64,000 nt of DNA, taken from NCBI GenBank assembly GCA_014843695.1, contig CM026387.1:67662718-67726717 (forward strand), read 5' to 3'. The DNA comes from Archivesica marissinica (Eukaryota; Mollusca; Bivalvia; Venerida; Vesicomyidae). Numbering within the stretch: the first letter of the stretch is position 1; every line of letters begins with the position of its first letter. The notes below the pieces were generated by a model. The model had not been told where the DNA came from and made no database searches. It worked only from the letters and a program-made list of their open reading frames with translations. Positions 1-12,845 of this stretch are shown here, one piece after another. The translations under genes and the position numbers were made by a program.

Positions 1-375
1 CGTATATATAAATATGTATGTCGCTATATCAATATACAAGCAATAATATCGCCATGGAAATACTTCTACAAAATGTATATTCACTTTCTGACAACACATT
101 TATTATTGAGAACATTATCAATTTATGACCTCCCAAACAGATACACACCTGGCTCATTTGTACAAACTTTACAGTGCGATCTATGACCTCCAAACAGATA
201 CACACCGGGCTCATTTGTACAAACATTACAATGCAAATTTATGACCTCCCAAACAGATACACATCGGGCTCATTTGTACAAACATTACAATGCAAATTTA
301 TGTTTAATTTTTGGGGAAAATCATTTTTTGACAGTGTGCATTACTCTCAAACCCGAGAAGATAAATGAATCTTAC
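1..375. other. Anoctamin intron, left part
   Basis: Intron downstream of exon 376-497, running off the left edge. It contains the three-copy repeat at 125-302 and otherwise AT-rich sequence with no coding signal. Confidence 0.6.
125..302. repeat. Tandem repeat, about 58 bp x3
   Basis: Three imperfect copies each containing CAGATACACAC..GGCTCATTTG and TACAAACATTACA. Confidence 0.9.
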
Positions 376-497
376 CGAACGTGTAAGCCTCCTGTTTGTT
401 TTCGCCGAATGCCTTTCTCCTCAATATAAAGTCCACGATCCTTGCGCGTTCTGGATGGGTGAAAAATGACTCCTTGTTCTTCTCTGGTATGTCAAAC
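376..497 (-). CDS. ANO: Anoctamin (TMEM16) internal exon, last one in window
   Basis: Read on the minus strand, this 122-bp exon follows a good acceptor (tttcccctgtag) and ends at a GTAAG donor. It starts with the last base of a codon and ends with the first base of the next (phase 2 in, phase 1 out). The 40 full codons read FDIPEKNKESFF, then ARIVDFIL, then a charged tail. The block (F/L)DIPxKxxFF followed by RxRIVxxIL is the conserved end of the cytosolic N-terminal domain of anoctamins, just before the first membrane helix. Joined to the exon at 1611-1759 the junction gives REYLFDIPEK, the expected family sequence. The channel or scramblase core must lie left of the window, so transport type cannot be told. 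The gene symbol is family level only; the wording resembles vertebrate ANO5-like members. Confidence 0.9.
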
Positions 498-689
498 CTA
501 CAGGGGAAATGGAAACGTCACGATAGCTTATTGTTCTAAAACATTGACAAACCCATGTAGCGTAGTCCGTTTGGCATGGCGTCCTAGTATCACGGACAAG
601 AATGAAAATTGGGACAGAGACAATCTAACCCCGTTGTGATGCCCTAATAAACTTGATAGCAATATACATAAGCAATTGTCAAACTTTTT

Positions 690-806
690 TCATATAAATA
701 GACACGACACGGCCTGAGCGGGGCTCGAATCAGTGACAATTAGTGATGATAGGTTACAGTGGTATACATGTCAGCGACCGTAACCACTCGACCACGGAGG
801 TGGACA
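690..806 (-). mobile_element. tRNA-derived SINE fragment, family S3
   Basis: Read on minus it gives a tRNA-like head with A box (TGGTCGAGTGG) and a long variable arm, matching the fuller copies at 21594-21858 and 46974-47243. Only the head region is present. Confidence 0.75.
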
Positions 807-872
807 AAACACAGTACAATAATGACCAAAGTCATCAATCAGTCTAAATCAATAACATACATGTGTGTTGAT

Positions 873-1379
873 GCAGGCCCATATCACTATGCTAAACCTT
901 CTCATACATCTACCAACTAAATGGTAGACAAGGCAGGCCCATATCACTATGCTAAACCTTCTCATACAGCTACCAACTAAATGGTAGACAAGGCAGGACC
1001 ATATCACTATGCTATACCTTCTCATACAGCTACCAACTAAATGGTAGACAAGGCAGGCCCATATCACTATGCTATACCTTCTCATACAGCTACCAACTAA
1101 ATGGTAGACAAGGCAGGCCCATATCACTATGCTATACCTTCTCATACAGCTACCAACTAAATGGTAGACAAGGCAGAACCATACCACTATGCTATACCTT
1201 CTCATACAGCTACCAACTAAATGGTAGACAAGGCAGACTACCAACTAAATGGTAGACAAGGCAGGACCATATCACTATGCTATACCTTCTCATACAGCTA
1301 CCAACTAAATGGTAGACAAGGCAGGACCATATCACTATGCTATACCTTCTCATACAGCTACCAACTAAATGGTAGACAA
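873..1379. repeat. Tandem array, 60-bp unit, about 8.5 copies
   Basis: Unit contains CCATATCACTATGCTA and the small palindrome TACCAACTAAATGGTA. One truncated unit near 1235-1262 breaks the register. The 60-bp period keeps a minus-strand frame open, but this is not a gene. Confidence 0.95.
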
Positions 1380-1610
1380 AACTAAATAGACAAAACCAAA
1401 CCGGTTAATGCATTCAACAGTAAGATAGCATATTGTGAGCATCTGTCTTCTTTTGGTAAAATCAAATTTGATAATTTATTGCAAGAAACACATTATTCAC
1501 CATTTTAACTTCATTGTTTAGGACTAACATAAAATACAACCCATCTCATTACTTGACAAACTTGCTCTCATCATTTCAAGTATTTCTTCAATTTAAACTG
1601 CGGTACTAAC

Positions 1611-1759
1611 AAGTATTCCCTATCTCTGGTGAACGTCAGAGTGGCATCCTTTCTGATCTTAGGAAACATCTCTCTGTCTAGCTGGAACGGTGCGAGGGCA
1701 ATACTCCTCATCTTCAACACCGAATTCCACACTGTCGTGCTCACTGCCTTCACAGGATT
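1611..1759 (-). CDS. ANO: Anoctamin internal exon (APF...RDREYL block)
   Basis: A 149-bp minus-strand exon with a strong acceptor (gctattacttcag) and a GTTAGT donor, phase 0 in and phase 2 out. It encodes 49 codons plus two bases. The middle reads LAPFQLDREMFPK and the end TFTRDREY, matching the family pattern of a PxxLD..FP segment followed by FTxxxSRDREYLF in the N-terminal dimerisation domain. The two leftover bases (TT) plus the first base of the next exon restore Leu. A GATGATGTT microsatellite (about 1829-1880) sits in the upstream intron close to this exon. The antisense open frame with Asp/Val repeats there is a shadow. Confidence 0.88.
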
Positions 1760-2601
1760 CTGAAGTAATAGCCATGTCAATTCATAAAACACTTGATTCG
1801 ATACCGTCAATATCCAGTCAAACCATCACCGATGATGTTGATGATGATGTTGATGATGATGTTGATGATGGCAATGACAATAATAATGAAGAAGTAGAAA
1901 AGTAAGATCAATATTTCACAACTGATATTCAAGTTATTTTTGTGCTATTTATATGTTTAACTTAGTGCAAGAATTGTAATTTAGATTGAAATGTTCAAAG
2001 AGCTGGCTGATATATATATTTATTACTAAGATATGAATTTTAACTTATTTTTTGCCATTATTTACCTACAACAATAATGTATACCACCCAGGTTGACACG
2101 CTGTGTTTTCCAGTCTGATATTACGTTTGCTGGTTTGATACGGTCACGAGCCTGTATCAAACCAGAAAAATCCGTATCATAACTAGTTCCTGAGAAATAA
2201 CGCATGAGCACTCAGTGCAAGTTTGCTTACTACTGTAGCATCCCAGTGTGTCAAATTTAACAGATAACAGATGTTTGTAGTTTCGTGGTAATATCCCAAT
2301 CGTTTTAGTGTATCTAATTCAGTAATTGTTATTTCTTCCTGATAAATGGTTAACGGAGATCATGATTTTGATTATTAAATGTTCAAATTCATATAAAGGT
2401 GATAAAGACATTATTACGTGGCTAGGTTCACATCAGCATAGATATCGACTGTCGGTAACTTAATATCAAAATTGGGGGAAAGAACAACTTTTAGAAAAGT
2501 AAGTGATATGAAACTAACCACGTAATATAATAACCTCTAAGCATATAAAGTTAATTGGGAGTCCAGGAATTGATATATTATTTACTTTCCAGTCTCAACT
2601 A

Positions 2602-3215
2602 TATGTGTCACACACACACACCACATGTGTCACACACACTACATGTGTCACACACACTACATATGTCATGCACACATTACATGTGTCACGCACACATTAC
2701 ATGTGCCACACACACTACATGTGCCACACACACTACATGTGTCACACACACTACATGTGTCACACACACATTACATGTGTCACACACACATTACATGTGC
2801 CACACACACTACATATGTCACGCACACATTACATGTGTCACGCACACATTACATGTGCCACACACACTACATGTGTCACACACACTACATATGTCATGCA
2901 CACATTACATGTGTCACGCACACATTACATGTGCCACACACACTACATGTGCCACACACACTACATGTGTCACACACACTACATATGTCATGCACACATT
3001 ACATGTGTCACGCACACATTACATGTGCCACACACACTACATGTGCCACACACACTACATGTGTCACACACACTACATGTGTCACACACACTACATGTGA
3101 CACACACACATTACATGTGTCACACACACATTACATGTGTCACACACACATTACATGTGTCACACACACATTACATGTGTCACACACACATGTCACACAC
3201 ACACACAATGTGTCA
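2602..3215. repeat. Tandem array, 16-20 bp unit, about 34 copies
   Basis: CA-rich variable-length unit built on CACACACTACATGTGTC. All three plus frames are open for 180-220 codons, which marks it as a repeat artefact and not a His/Thr-rich protein. Confidence 0.95.
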
Positions 3216-3249
3216 CGCACAGAGAGCTCAACCTCTGATTACAAACATA

Positions 3250-3340
3250 TCCGGGTTTAGTATAATTCTGTGAAGTTAACCCTGCTATAATACATCCGAG
3301 TTTAGTATAATTCTGTGAAGTTAACCCTGCTATAATACAT
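3250..3340. repeat. Direct repeat, 45 bp x2
   Basis: Two near-identical copies of a segment containing GTTTAGTATAATTCTGTGAA. Confidence 0.85.
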
Positions 3341-3524
3341 AGTCACTTACATTGTAGCCACAGACATCTCTAGTTTTACCTTATTAATGCACAAATATTA
3401 CACAACCTGTATCGGTACTCATCAATGATGAAAGAAATGTGCTATGTATTTAGTACATTGTGAAGTGTTTGAGTAGTAGTTACAGTATAACTCTGTGTAT
3501 CTAACGTATTGTAGAGACAACTAA

Positions 3525-3883
3525 TTACCGTAATCATTTATATATAGCACGCACGGGAGTATAAGACGCAGTTAGAAAACAAGGGAAATTCCAGGAAAAA
3601 AAGCTTATTAATTTTGCTGTATAGAACGCACATGATCTTAGAATGAAGAAAATGACCAAATCTCGTAAATATATAAACACTGACGAAATCCGGAACAAGT
3701 ACGGCACGTACGACGGGACTAGGAGAAATATAGTATGAAACAATTATTTCCGTTTGTTGTAATACGCCATTTGAGTCCTGGAACAATGATATTTAGTTCT
3801 AAGCTGGAGTATAAGATGCAGTAGACATTTGGACACTATTTTGGATGATAAAAACTGCGTGTTATATATAGACGATTACGGTA
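3525..3883. mobile_element. MITE, 359 bp, terminal inverted repeat TACCGTAATC
   Basis: Left end TACCGTAATCATTTATATAT and right end, reverse-complemented, TACCGTAATCGTCTATATAT, continuing with a CACGCA match: about 28 bp of inverted repeat. Sub-terminal GGAGTATAAGA repeats occur at both ends in the same orientation. No transposase frame, so non-autonomous. Confidence 0.8.
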
Positions 3884-4235
3884 CACAAGAAATTGTGCAC
3901 TTGCACATTCAACTTTGTTTTCTAAACTAATTTTCTATACATTAAAATGTTTACAAGCAGTGTTGTATTTGTGATGTCTATCTGGTGAACATGTTATAAA
4001 GCTTCTCTCAAAAAGTAAAAATAGTACCGCATGGATTCCTAAGGAGGTCTGGCTCTGTACAGAATAAATGAACATTTGAACATATAGACTACCGTACAAG
4101 AAACCGATCATTTAATAAATGATCTTGTTGTATGAGGAAATATGTATCTGTTTCAACCTGATCGTATCTGTTCTTTCATGATGTATAAGTTAACATACAT
4201 ATAAAACCAAACACATGCAATATGCACATGAATAC

Positions 4236-4458
4236 ACTAAATGCTGCACAAAAAACAGCATGCAAATGCTGCACAAAAAATGGCATGCAAATGCTGCACA
4301 AAAACGGCATGCAAATGCTGCACAAAAACGACATGCAAATGCTGCACAAAAAATGGCATGCAAATGCTGCACAAAAAACGACATGCAAATGCTGCACAAA
4401 AACGACATGCAAATGCTGCACAAAAATGACATGCAAATGCTGCACAAAAACGGGCATG
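4236..4458. repeat. Tandem array, about 24-bp unit, 9 copies
   Basis: Unit ATGCTGCACAAAAA plus CGGCATGCAA, with variable A-run length (4-6). Confidence 0.95.
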
Positions 4459-5263
4459 CAGGTTACCAGTATTTTATCGCATGTAGGCGGTTCACCCCGG
4501 TAAGATACATTCTTCTCCTTTGGTTAGAGCAGCAAGACAAATAAAAGGAATCAAGCTTAAATCTACATACAGGACCTTTCAACTATTACCCACTGAAAGT
4601 CTATCACACCCTAGAATAGATTTCACGTATTTTCATATAAATATATATATATATTATTCTCCTGCCTATTGTATATCAATCAATTGATAGGGAGAAGAAC
4701 GATATAAGTTTTCTTTCATTCCAATCCCTTTTAGTCTACTGCTGTTAAATGTTGAATGTTCATTTCTTGATTACATGTACAAATACTGAAATAAATAATG
4801 TTTCAACTATCACACCCTATGAAACAAACCACAACAATCGATTTAAACCATTGAAACAACTGAAACTCGCCTTCAATATTTGTTTTCTGTTGTATCAACC
4901 TTTCAGAGTAGACGACTTGGTAGTTTGTGTTGCATAGGGTGTGTTGCTGTTCCATGAATACAGTAACCAAATGCAAGTGTTTACCATTCCGTAGTAATAC
5001 AGTTATCTACACATTACAAGATTCATGTAAGTGATGAGCTCTCACAACAACCTTTAGCCTTACGACGATATTTAGTGGTTTCTGACCGTGTAGAACAAGT
5101 GATTATCACGGCTAGATCCTCTACACGGCGCACATACATATATCTACACTGGCAGATAGTTTGCAAGAGTCTCTTAGCATTCATCAATCTTCCAACAACC
5201 GTTGTATCTTCAGCGTTGTACGTCGTGTTGAGACATCATGTAAGAGCATTTCTTTAATTCTTT

Positions 5264-5520
5264 AATTAGTTTAAACTTTATATTTATTTCAAAACGATCG
5301 CGAACGAAGTTTTACCAACTTATATTAATCACTATCACTCTCGTTGGCGTGGATGAAATGTGGTCATTCGTGTGGGAGGAAACTGTAGTACCGGGAGAAA
5401 AACCCACCTGTCCGATCTGGCGACCACAGTACCATCTCACATACTTCCCAGTCCGAGGATCAAACCCGTGTTGCATTGATGAGAAGCGAGTGCGCTAACC
5501 ACTGCACTAATCGGACAGCC
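5264..5520 (-). mobile_element. tRNA-derived SINE, family S4, near full length
   Basis: On minus: tRNA-like head with AGCGCAGTGGTTAGCGC-type A box and GGTTTGATCC-type B box, then the conserved body (ATGGTAC...CCACACGAATGACCAC) and an AATAAA-like tail. Same family as 10534-10790, 34225-34432 and 56996-57212. Confidence 0.85.
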
Positions 5521-6435
5521 AATTCTTTATTTGCCTATCAATTAGTCAAAGCCACATGCTATCCACATGCTAACATTCGTCTACCAGTAGTTATTGTATA
5601 CAGTTTTAAATATCACGGGAGCTTAATTTCACGGTTTCACGAAATTTAGAAATTTCACGGCGTCATAAATTCGTGGATATAGGATCATTTTGAAATTGAT
5701 AAATCGCTAGCCGTAATAATGTCAGTATTATTCACAGTGATTGGCAGTAATCTAGACATTAGGGTTAGGGTTAAATTTGATCTTCAATTGAAGAGTATTC
5801 TACTTTTCAGCTTTAGTTTACTGCCACCTGTTTTGTGGTATTACTGTGTATATCCCTAACCTATTCACAGTGTAAAATCATGGATAATTTACAACTGCAA
5901 ATAAAGCAATATTATAACATCCACACACAATAAATATTTGTGTTACAAAGATGGAAGTAACACAGTGCAACACTGTTAACACAATATTAGAAGAGGCAAA
6001 TTACTCAGTATCACTACATACTGCTGATAAGCAATAGGCACACTGTACTACATACTTAGCCTGGGAACAGGTGTCGATATATTTTGCCTGGTCAGTCAAA
6101 TAAATATATTTTAACAGTGAGACCATTAATTGGGCCGTATTGAGTTTCTGATAATGTCATTTTGCCAAAAGTTAAAAAGTGAAAAATCAACAGACTGGAA
6201 CGCAGGCTTCTACATACTCAACAATCAATATCTCTGTGGAATAGATAACGGCGTGGAATGGCGGCTATATGTGAAGCGACAAAAGTGTTGTATGGCGTAT
6301 ATGTGGAGCAAAGGGTTACTCTAATTGTATGAATGGGGCAGTACGAGCAGCAATCTCAACTGGGTATGTATAATTCTGATCACATAAATTACTCAATGGT
6401 AGTAAGGTACTAGTAATTGATGAAACGTGCTGTAA

Positions 6436-7226
6436 CATTGATTGACAGGCAATTGAATGTAATTGTTAACTAACAGACATTGATTGACAGGCAATTGAAT
6501 GTAAATGTTATCTAACAGACATTGATTGACAGGCAATTGAATGTAAATGTTATCTAACATACATTGATTGACAGGCAATTGAATGTAAATGTTATCTAAC
6601 AGACATTGATTGACAGGCAATTGAATGTAAATGTTATCTAACAGACATTGATTGACAGGCAATTGAATGTAAATGTTATCTAACAGACATTGATTGACAG
6701 GCAATTGAATGTAAATGTTATCTAACAGACATTGATTGACATGCAATTGAATGTAATTGTTATCTAACAAACATTGATTGACAGGCAATTGAATGTAAAT
6801 GTTATCTAACAGACATTGATTGACAGGCAATTGAATGTAAATGTTATCTAACAGACATTGATTGACAGGCAATTGAATGTAAATGTTATCTAACAGACAT
6901 TGATTGACAGGCAATTGAATGTAATTGTTATCTAACATACATTGATTGACAGGCAATTGAATGTAAATGTTATCTAACAGACATTGATTGACAGGCAATT
7001 GAATGTAAATGTTATCTAAAAGACATTGCTTGACAGGCAATTGAATGTAAATGTTATCTAACAGACATTGATTGACAGGCAATTGAATGTAATTGTTATC
7101 TAACAGACATTGATTGACAGACAATTGAATGTAATTGTTATCTAACAGACATTGATTGACAGACAATTGAATGTAATTGTTATCTAACAGACATTGATTG
7201 ACAGGCAATTGAATGTAATTGTTATC
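6436..7226. repeat. Tandem array, 42-bp unit, about 19 copies
   Basis: Unit contains ACATTGATTGACAGGCAATT and TGAATGTAAATGTTATC. Copies differ at a few sites. The 42-bp period creates a 285-codon minus frame that is not a gene. Confidence 0.97.
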
Positions 7227-7291
7227 GAACAGGCATCCTGTTATTATCACTGGCCATGCTGCTTCATCTTGACAATGCTGTAATACGTTTT

Positions 7292-7532
7292 ATTTAGTTT
7301 ACACAAATTTATTTTAGCTCGATTGCGAAACAAGTTCTTTCAATTTATATTAATCACTCTCGAGACCTCATTCCTGATGGAATCCATCGCCACGAGGGAG
7401 AGAGAAGAGGCACAACGTGGAATTTAAATGACTTGCCTAAGGGCACAATCGTAACGGCTCCAGCGGGGCTCGAACTCCGGACCTTTCGCACATGAAGTGA
7501 ACGAGCAACCACTGCGCTATCACGACGTCCAC
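7292..7532 (-). mobile_element. tRNA-derived SINE, family S5, near full length
   Basis: On minus: head GATAGCGCAGTGGTTGC and B box GAGTTCGAGCCCC, then body with TTCCACGTTGTGCC, CTCCCTCGTGGCGATGG and an AGCTAAAATAAATT tail. Same family as 42436-42660. Confidence 0.85.
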
Positions 7533-8329
7533 GTTTTCTTTGATCTATACTTGGAACACACAGTTTGAGAGCAACTTCCTATTATTTGGAGGATAGTGCA
7601 TGATACAGAATACGCACTCATACGCGAATCATCCCTGCTTCCTTTACACACTGACCATCATGGAAAGTGTTTTATGCAATTAGGAATGAGAGACAACTCT
7701 AATTTTCTATTACCTCCCTTGGCAGATAAAGTCTTGATTTATTCCAAAATGTGAATAGGTCCTTTTAGTTAGAATCCTTTGTTTTTACTGTTGTTCCCTA
7801 ACCAGATGTTGCGGTATGATAAATGCGATTTTATCACAATCGTGTTAATTAACTGATAACATTCTTTTACAAATAAGTACACATTGCATATACTGTACGA
7901 GATCTGTTGAGATACAGTAATTTAATACTCATAATAAGAGGTAATGGAATAAAATTGCTAGCATGTTGTGCAAAGGAAACAACGATAAAAATAGAGGAAA
8001 ACACTTAATAGGACCTATCTACTTTTAGGGAGTATTCAGGGGCAGTAACTGACGCGATGTCTCTCATTGTCGGAAAATTATGGAAATAATTTAAATAGCA
8101 ACTAGTTCTAACAGTCCAGTAGTGTTTGTAAGATTGCATTGTGCAATAAATATCAACAGATCAACCTAGGTAATAACTGTAGTATATCTGAAGCAAGCAG
8201 AGATACAAAAGCCTTATTTTAGTATGCCACTACAAAGCCTTATTTTAGTATGCCACTACAAAGCTGAGAATAATCCTATATTTCCATCACAATCTTCCCT
8301 TTTAGAATACAATTCTGTCCAAAATTCTA

Positions 8330-8573
8330 TTAACCCATTCAACACCAAGTAACTGACATGGACTGGTCCATGATATTTTTAGACCAATAAATTAATAACA
8401 AAATTACATTTGGATCAGTTCATTTATCAAAATGGGTAATATTTTTTCTAAAAATAGTTATATTACTTGAAAAAAGTGCAGATCCTGATGAGACGGCTCG
8501 TGACGAGCCGGCTCATCTGGATCTACACTTTTTTGTAAGCCAATTTAGAGGTCTGTGGTGTTGAAAGGGTTAA
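8330..8573. mobile_element. piggyBac-like MITE, family A, 244 bp
   Basis: Ends TTAACCCATTCAACACCA and (reverse-complemented) TTAACCCTTTCAACACCA. TTAA at both ends followed by CCC is the piggyBac target-site and terminus pattern. Contains an internal hairpin around GGCTCGTGACGAGCC. No transposase. Confidence 0.85.
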
Positions 8574-8597
8574 TATCTTTTAAATATTGTCTTTACC

Positions 8598-8928
8598 TAA
8601 AGCGACATTACATCGCAAAAAGCAAAATAATATATATTTAATGTATAGATAGCACTATTCTAAAAATTCTTCAGAAATAATTCGGACACTAACTTTCAAA
8701 GTGAAAGTAAGACTATAACTGTTGTTAATCGCAGTACACGCATTGTGTTATGCATGGATGTTAACCCTATTTACCCATTTTGATATGTCAACAGACGTCG
8801 AATATGACGCTTGTTTGTTAGTTGAAATATTCAGATTCTGTTATAATTATTGGAAAGAAATTATACCATATAATAGGAAATTACATTCTGTAGAAATTAA
8901 CTTATTCGCCGATGTAGTGTCGCTTTAA
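8598..8928. mobile_element. MITE-like inverted-repeat element, 331 bp
   Basis: Left TAAAGCGACATTACATCG and right, reverse-complemented, TAAAGCGACACTACATCG, with AT-rich interior. The 68-codon plus frame inside (8722-8928) ends in the right terminus and is not supported as a gene. The superfamily is unclear. Confidence 0.65.
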
Positions 8929-9871
8929 GACAAGATGCAAATTCTTTTAAGATATTTTTTATTATAATTTAAATGGAGATTAAACCAGCGATTGTGGTAT
9001 GGGGGCAAGGGATGACAATCTAGCATACTATTTCATACTGACACTGCTGACACTGTCTCAATATCACCTTCAATATTGTTACATTCCCCTGCTATTCGAT
9101 GGCACTACAAGCTATAACATAGGATTAATCTAAATTTGTTCATGCCTTCTATTGCACAATCCCAATAGCATACCATGCTCCCAATCAACACACACAACAA
9201 TCAAAAGCATCTCAAAGCAACCAGTCATAGGTCAAGGTCATTTCACTGTCACCATGGCAACATGTACTCACCATGTCCACAGTCGCCTGCAAACAAGTTA
9301 GATATTATACATTGTTACAACAAAGCATAAGCAAGTAAATAAATAAATACGGGATGAAATTTGGCACAACATCCATTTGTGAACATGATGAAATCTGTAA
9401 TATGACATCCCGTAATAATTGAAAACTAGAGCTATCACTGGAGGTGATATAGAATCTATGAAGGTGAAAAACCTGCGCTCTGCATGTCGTTTTGATTACG
9501 AGAACAACTGATGGTAGTTTTCTGAAGCTCCAGTCATTTAAAGGATATAGACAAGACACGAAATATTATGAGAACTAGCCATTTGAACACTTAAGTTCTA
9601 AGTGTGACCTTGGCTTAGATTTGACGCTCTGTACATCGTCTCAATACGGTTACCATTTGTGCCAATCTATTTTTTTATTCCTCTCAGTTAAGCGACGAGC
9701 CATAGACTGGAAACAAAACATAGCCACTTGACCTTTGACCTCCCTTTGTGGCCATGACATTGGATTTTAAATGTCATCTCAACTAAGTGAACATTTGATC
9801 CGAGTTACTTAAAATCCCAGCAGGCATTTAAAAGATATAGAGCAGACATAAAATGGAGAGACATGTGTGAC

Positions 9872-10020
9872 TCCAATATAGCATCCAGATACGAATGGGT
9901 GGGGGGGCCTTCCAATATAGCATCCAGATACGAATGGGGGGGGGGGCCTTCCAATATAGCATCCAGATACCAATGGGGGGCCTTCCAATATAGCATCCAG
10001 ATACCAATGGGGGGGGGGAG
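9872..10020. repeat. Tandem repeat with poly-G, about 37 bp x4
   Basis: Unit CCAATATAGCATCCAGATAC followed by a run of 6-10 G and CCTT. Confidence 0.9.
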
Positions 10021-10189
10021 GCTTAAGAATGATTACCTAGGAATCAGGGTTACTTGGTTTACATATGCACCCGGGCTACCTAGACTAATAGGAACTAAGT
10101 TACCTGGTTTACGAAGGAACTAATGCTATCAAATTACCTTAGTACATAGGAATCCCCAGGGCCTCAGATTCTATCATATGCAAATACTC

Positions 10190-10436
10190 TTAACCCATTT
10201 CATTCTGGATACCGTTCAAACGGTATTTGCAAAGAACATAGAGCCATATCAGCCGCCACGGAACATGCAGTCTGATCAGGCTCTATGCTGTTTGCTATTC
10301 AGATGATCTTGCTAAGACACTTGGCTATGTAGGAAACAACATAGATCCTGATCAGCACGCAGCGTCACGCTGCGGCTGATCTGGATCTATGTTGTTTGCA
10401 AAAGCCTTTAAATGTATCCAGAATGAAATGGGTTAA
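10190..10436. mobile_element. piggyBac-like MITE, family B, 247 bp
   Basis: Perfect inverted termini starting TTAACCCATTTCATTCTGG (23 bp in all), with TTAA at both outer ends. Internal repeats of ATAGATCC and CTATGCTGTTTG form further stem arms. Truncated relative at 20389-20552. Confidence 0.9.
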
Positions 10437-10505
10437 CTGACATTTAACGATATTTGTACGCTTTGCACTCAGGAACATGGTTGAAACACAATAGTGATAT
10501 ATGAG

Positions 10506-12043
10506 CGCCATACACTCCCCCATACTTGGATATTTAAACTTTATTTATTTTACAACGATTACGAAGCAAGTTCTAAGTACCCAGAAAAAAACCACCATTA
10601 ATCACTATCACTCTTGTTGGCGCGGATGAAAGCATAAATGTGGTCATTCGTGTGGGAGTACCAGGAGAAAACCCACCAGTCCGATCTGGCAACCACCCGT
10701 ACCATCTCATATACTTCCCAGTCCGAGGATCGAACCCGGGTTGCATTGGTGAGAAGCGAGCGCGCTAACCACTGCGCTAATCGGACAGCCATACTTGGAT
10801 ATACGGACTCTATACAATTCAGTATGCATAGATATATGGGTTCCATACACTCCCCCATACTTGGATATACAAGCTCCATTAGATACACAGGTCCCATACA
10901 CTCCCTCATACTTGGATATACAAGCTCCATTAGATACACAGGTTCCATACACTCCCCATACTTGGATATACAAGCTCCATTAGATACACAGGTCCCATAC
11001 ACTCCCCCATACTTGGATATACAAGCTCCATTAGATACACAGGTTCCATACACTCCCCCATACTTGGATATACAAGCTCCATTAGATACACAGGTTCCAT
11101 ACACTCCCATACTTGGATATACAAGCTCCATTAGATACACAGGTCCCATACACTCCCCCATACTTGGATATACAAGCTCCATTAGATACACAGGTTCCAT
11201 ACACTCCCCATACTTGGATATACAAGCTCCATTAGATACACAGGTCCCATACACTCCCCCATACTTGGATATACAAGCTCCATTAGATACACAGGTCCCA
11301 TACACTCCCCATACTTGGATATACAAGCTCCATTAGATACACAGGTTCCATACACTCCCCCATACTTGGATATACAAGCTCCATTAGATACACAGGTTCC
11401 ATACACTCCCCATACTTGGATATACAAGCTCCATTAGATACACAGGTCCCATACACTCCCCCATACTTGGATATACAAGCTCCATTAGATACACAGGTTC
11501 CATACACTCCCATACTTGGATATACAAGCTCCATTAGATACACAGGTTCCATACACTCCCCCATACTTGGATATACAAGCTCCATTAGATACACAGGTTC
11601 CATACACTCCCCATACTTGGATATACAAGCTCCATTAGATACACAGGTTCCATACACTCCCCATACTTGGATATACAGCTCCTTAGATACACAGCTACAC
11701 CCCCATACTTGATTAAGCCCATGTACACGTTCACACTCCCATACTTGGATATACAAGCTCCATTAGATACACAGGTCCCATACACTCCCCCATACTTGGA
11801 TATACAAGCTCCATTAGATACACATGTCCCATACACTCCCCCATACTTGGATATACAAGCTCCATTAGATACACAGGTTCCATACACTCCCCATACTTGG
11901 ATATACAAGCTCCATTAGATACACAGGTTCCATACACTCCCCCATACTTGGATATACAAGCTCCATTAGATACACAGGTCCCATACACTCCCCATACTTG
12001 GATATACAAGCTCCATTAGATACACAGGTTCCATACACTCGCG
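10506..12043. repeat. Tandem array, about 51-bp unit, 25 copies, split by a SINE
   Basis: Unit contains CCATACTTGGATATACAAGC and CACAGGT(C/T)CCATACACTCC. Run length of C varies (3-5), so frames drift. A degenerate patch lies at about 11675-11745. One or two units (10506-10533) are separated from the rest by the SINE at 10534-10790. Confidence 0.96.
10534..10790 (-). mobile_element. tRNA-derived SINE, family S4, inserted in the 51-bp array
   Basis: Full-length copy with the tRNA-like head at its right side. CCATACTTGGATAT flanks it on both sides, compatible with a target-site duplication. The same word occurs in every array unit, so the duplication cannot be proven. Confidence 0.88.
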
Positions 12044-12597
12044 TATAGGGACCCACTTTTAGCAGTGTTGTTTCTTTCTAACATGTTTACATGTGTGCTC
12101 CTATGTATTGTGCATTGCATAATAGAATATATAGCATGCGCATCTACAATGAACAAACACAACAATGAACCACAGGACACATGAGCATTATAAAGCATCA
12201 CTGTAGATACGTCAGCAGTAAGCTTATAGCATGATTTACCAAACTCAGCACTTCCGCTGTATACTAAACATTGAGCAAATATTTACACATATTCACACTA
12301 GGGCTGTAACAAGCAATCAAAACACATTTGACATGACTTCCATTTCCGAAAAGACATTGGAAATGAATCACTTTTGTCAATATACGAAAGAAGTTTGGAA
12401 CAAGCCTAATGTATCTGGTCTCTATAATTATATATTCCATTAAATATGTATTTTAAATTATCTCTGTGAAATTTTCATCTTCAATTTAAGCAAACGTCGC
12501 AAATGAAGATACAAAAAAGAAGGCTACCGATACCATAATAAACATGCAAATAATCAATTTCAAAATTGTACAACTCCTAATTTACACCAATTGGCAT

Positions 12598-12752
12598 GTT
12601 TAAACTTTATTTATTTTTGCGAAGCTAGTTTTAATTTATATTAATTACTCTCGTTGGCGTGGATGAAAGCGTAAATGTGGTCATGCGTGTGGGAGGAAAC
12701 CGGAGTACATCCAATCTGGCGACCATCGTACCATCTCACATACTTCCCGGAC
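12598..12752 (-). mobile_element. SINE family S4, partial (head missing)
   Basis: Tail and body only (AAACTTTATTTATTTTTGCG...GCGACCATCGTACC). The tRNA-like head is absent. Confidence 0.75.
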
Positions 12753-12845
12753 CACAAATACCATAGGACTAGTCCTTTTCCCAGAAAATTCAGTCATATA
12801 AAACAGTCTATTTTTTCCCTTCTCTAATAAGGATCATTTTAGCAG

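Larger units (their letters stand above)
498..1610. other. Anoctamin intron (1.1 kb)
   Basis: Between exons 1611-1759 and 376-497. It holds a SINE fragment (690-806) and a 60-bp tandem array (873-1379); the rest is unremarkable AT-rich sequence. Confidence 0.8.

Noticed and set aside
2125..2170. Small hairpin TTTGATACGGTCACGAGCCTGTATCAAA
   Set aside because: Only one short stem with no flanking inverted termini that I could confirm; not enough for a mobile element or structured RNA call.
2555..3273. His/Thr/Cys-rich repeat proteins
   Set aside because: CA-rich minisatellite open in all plus frames.
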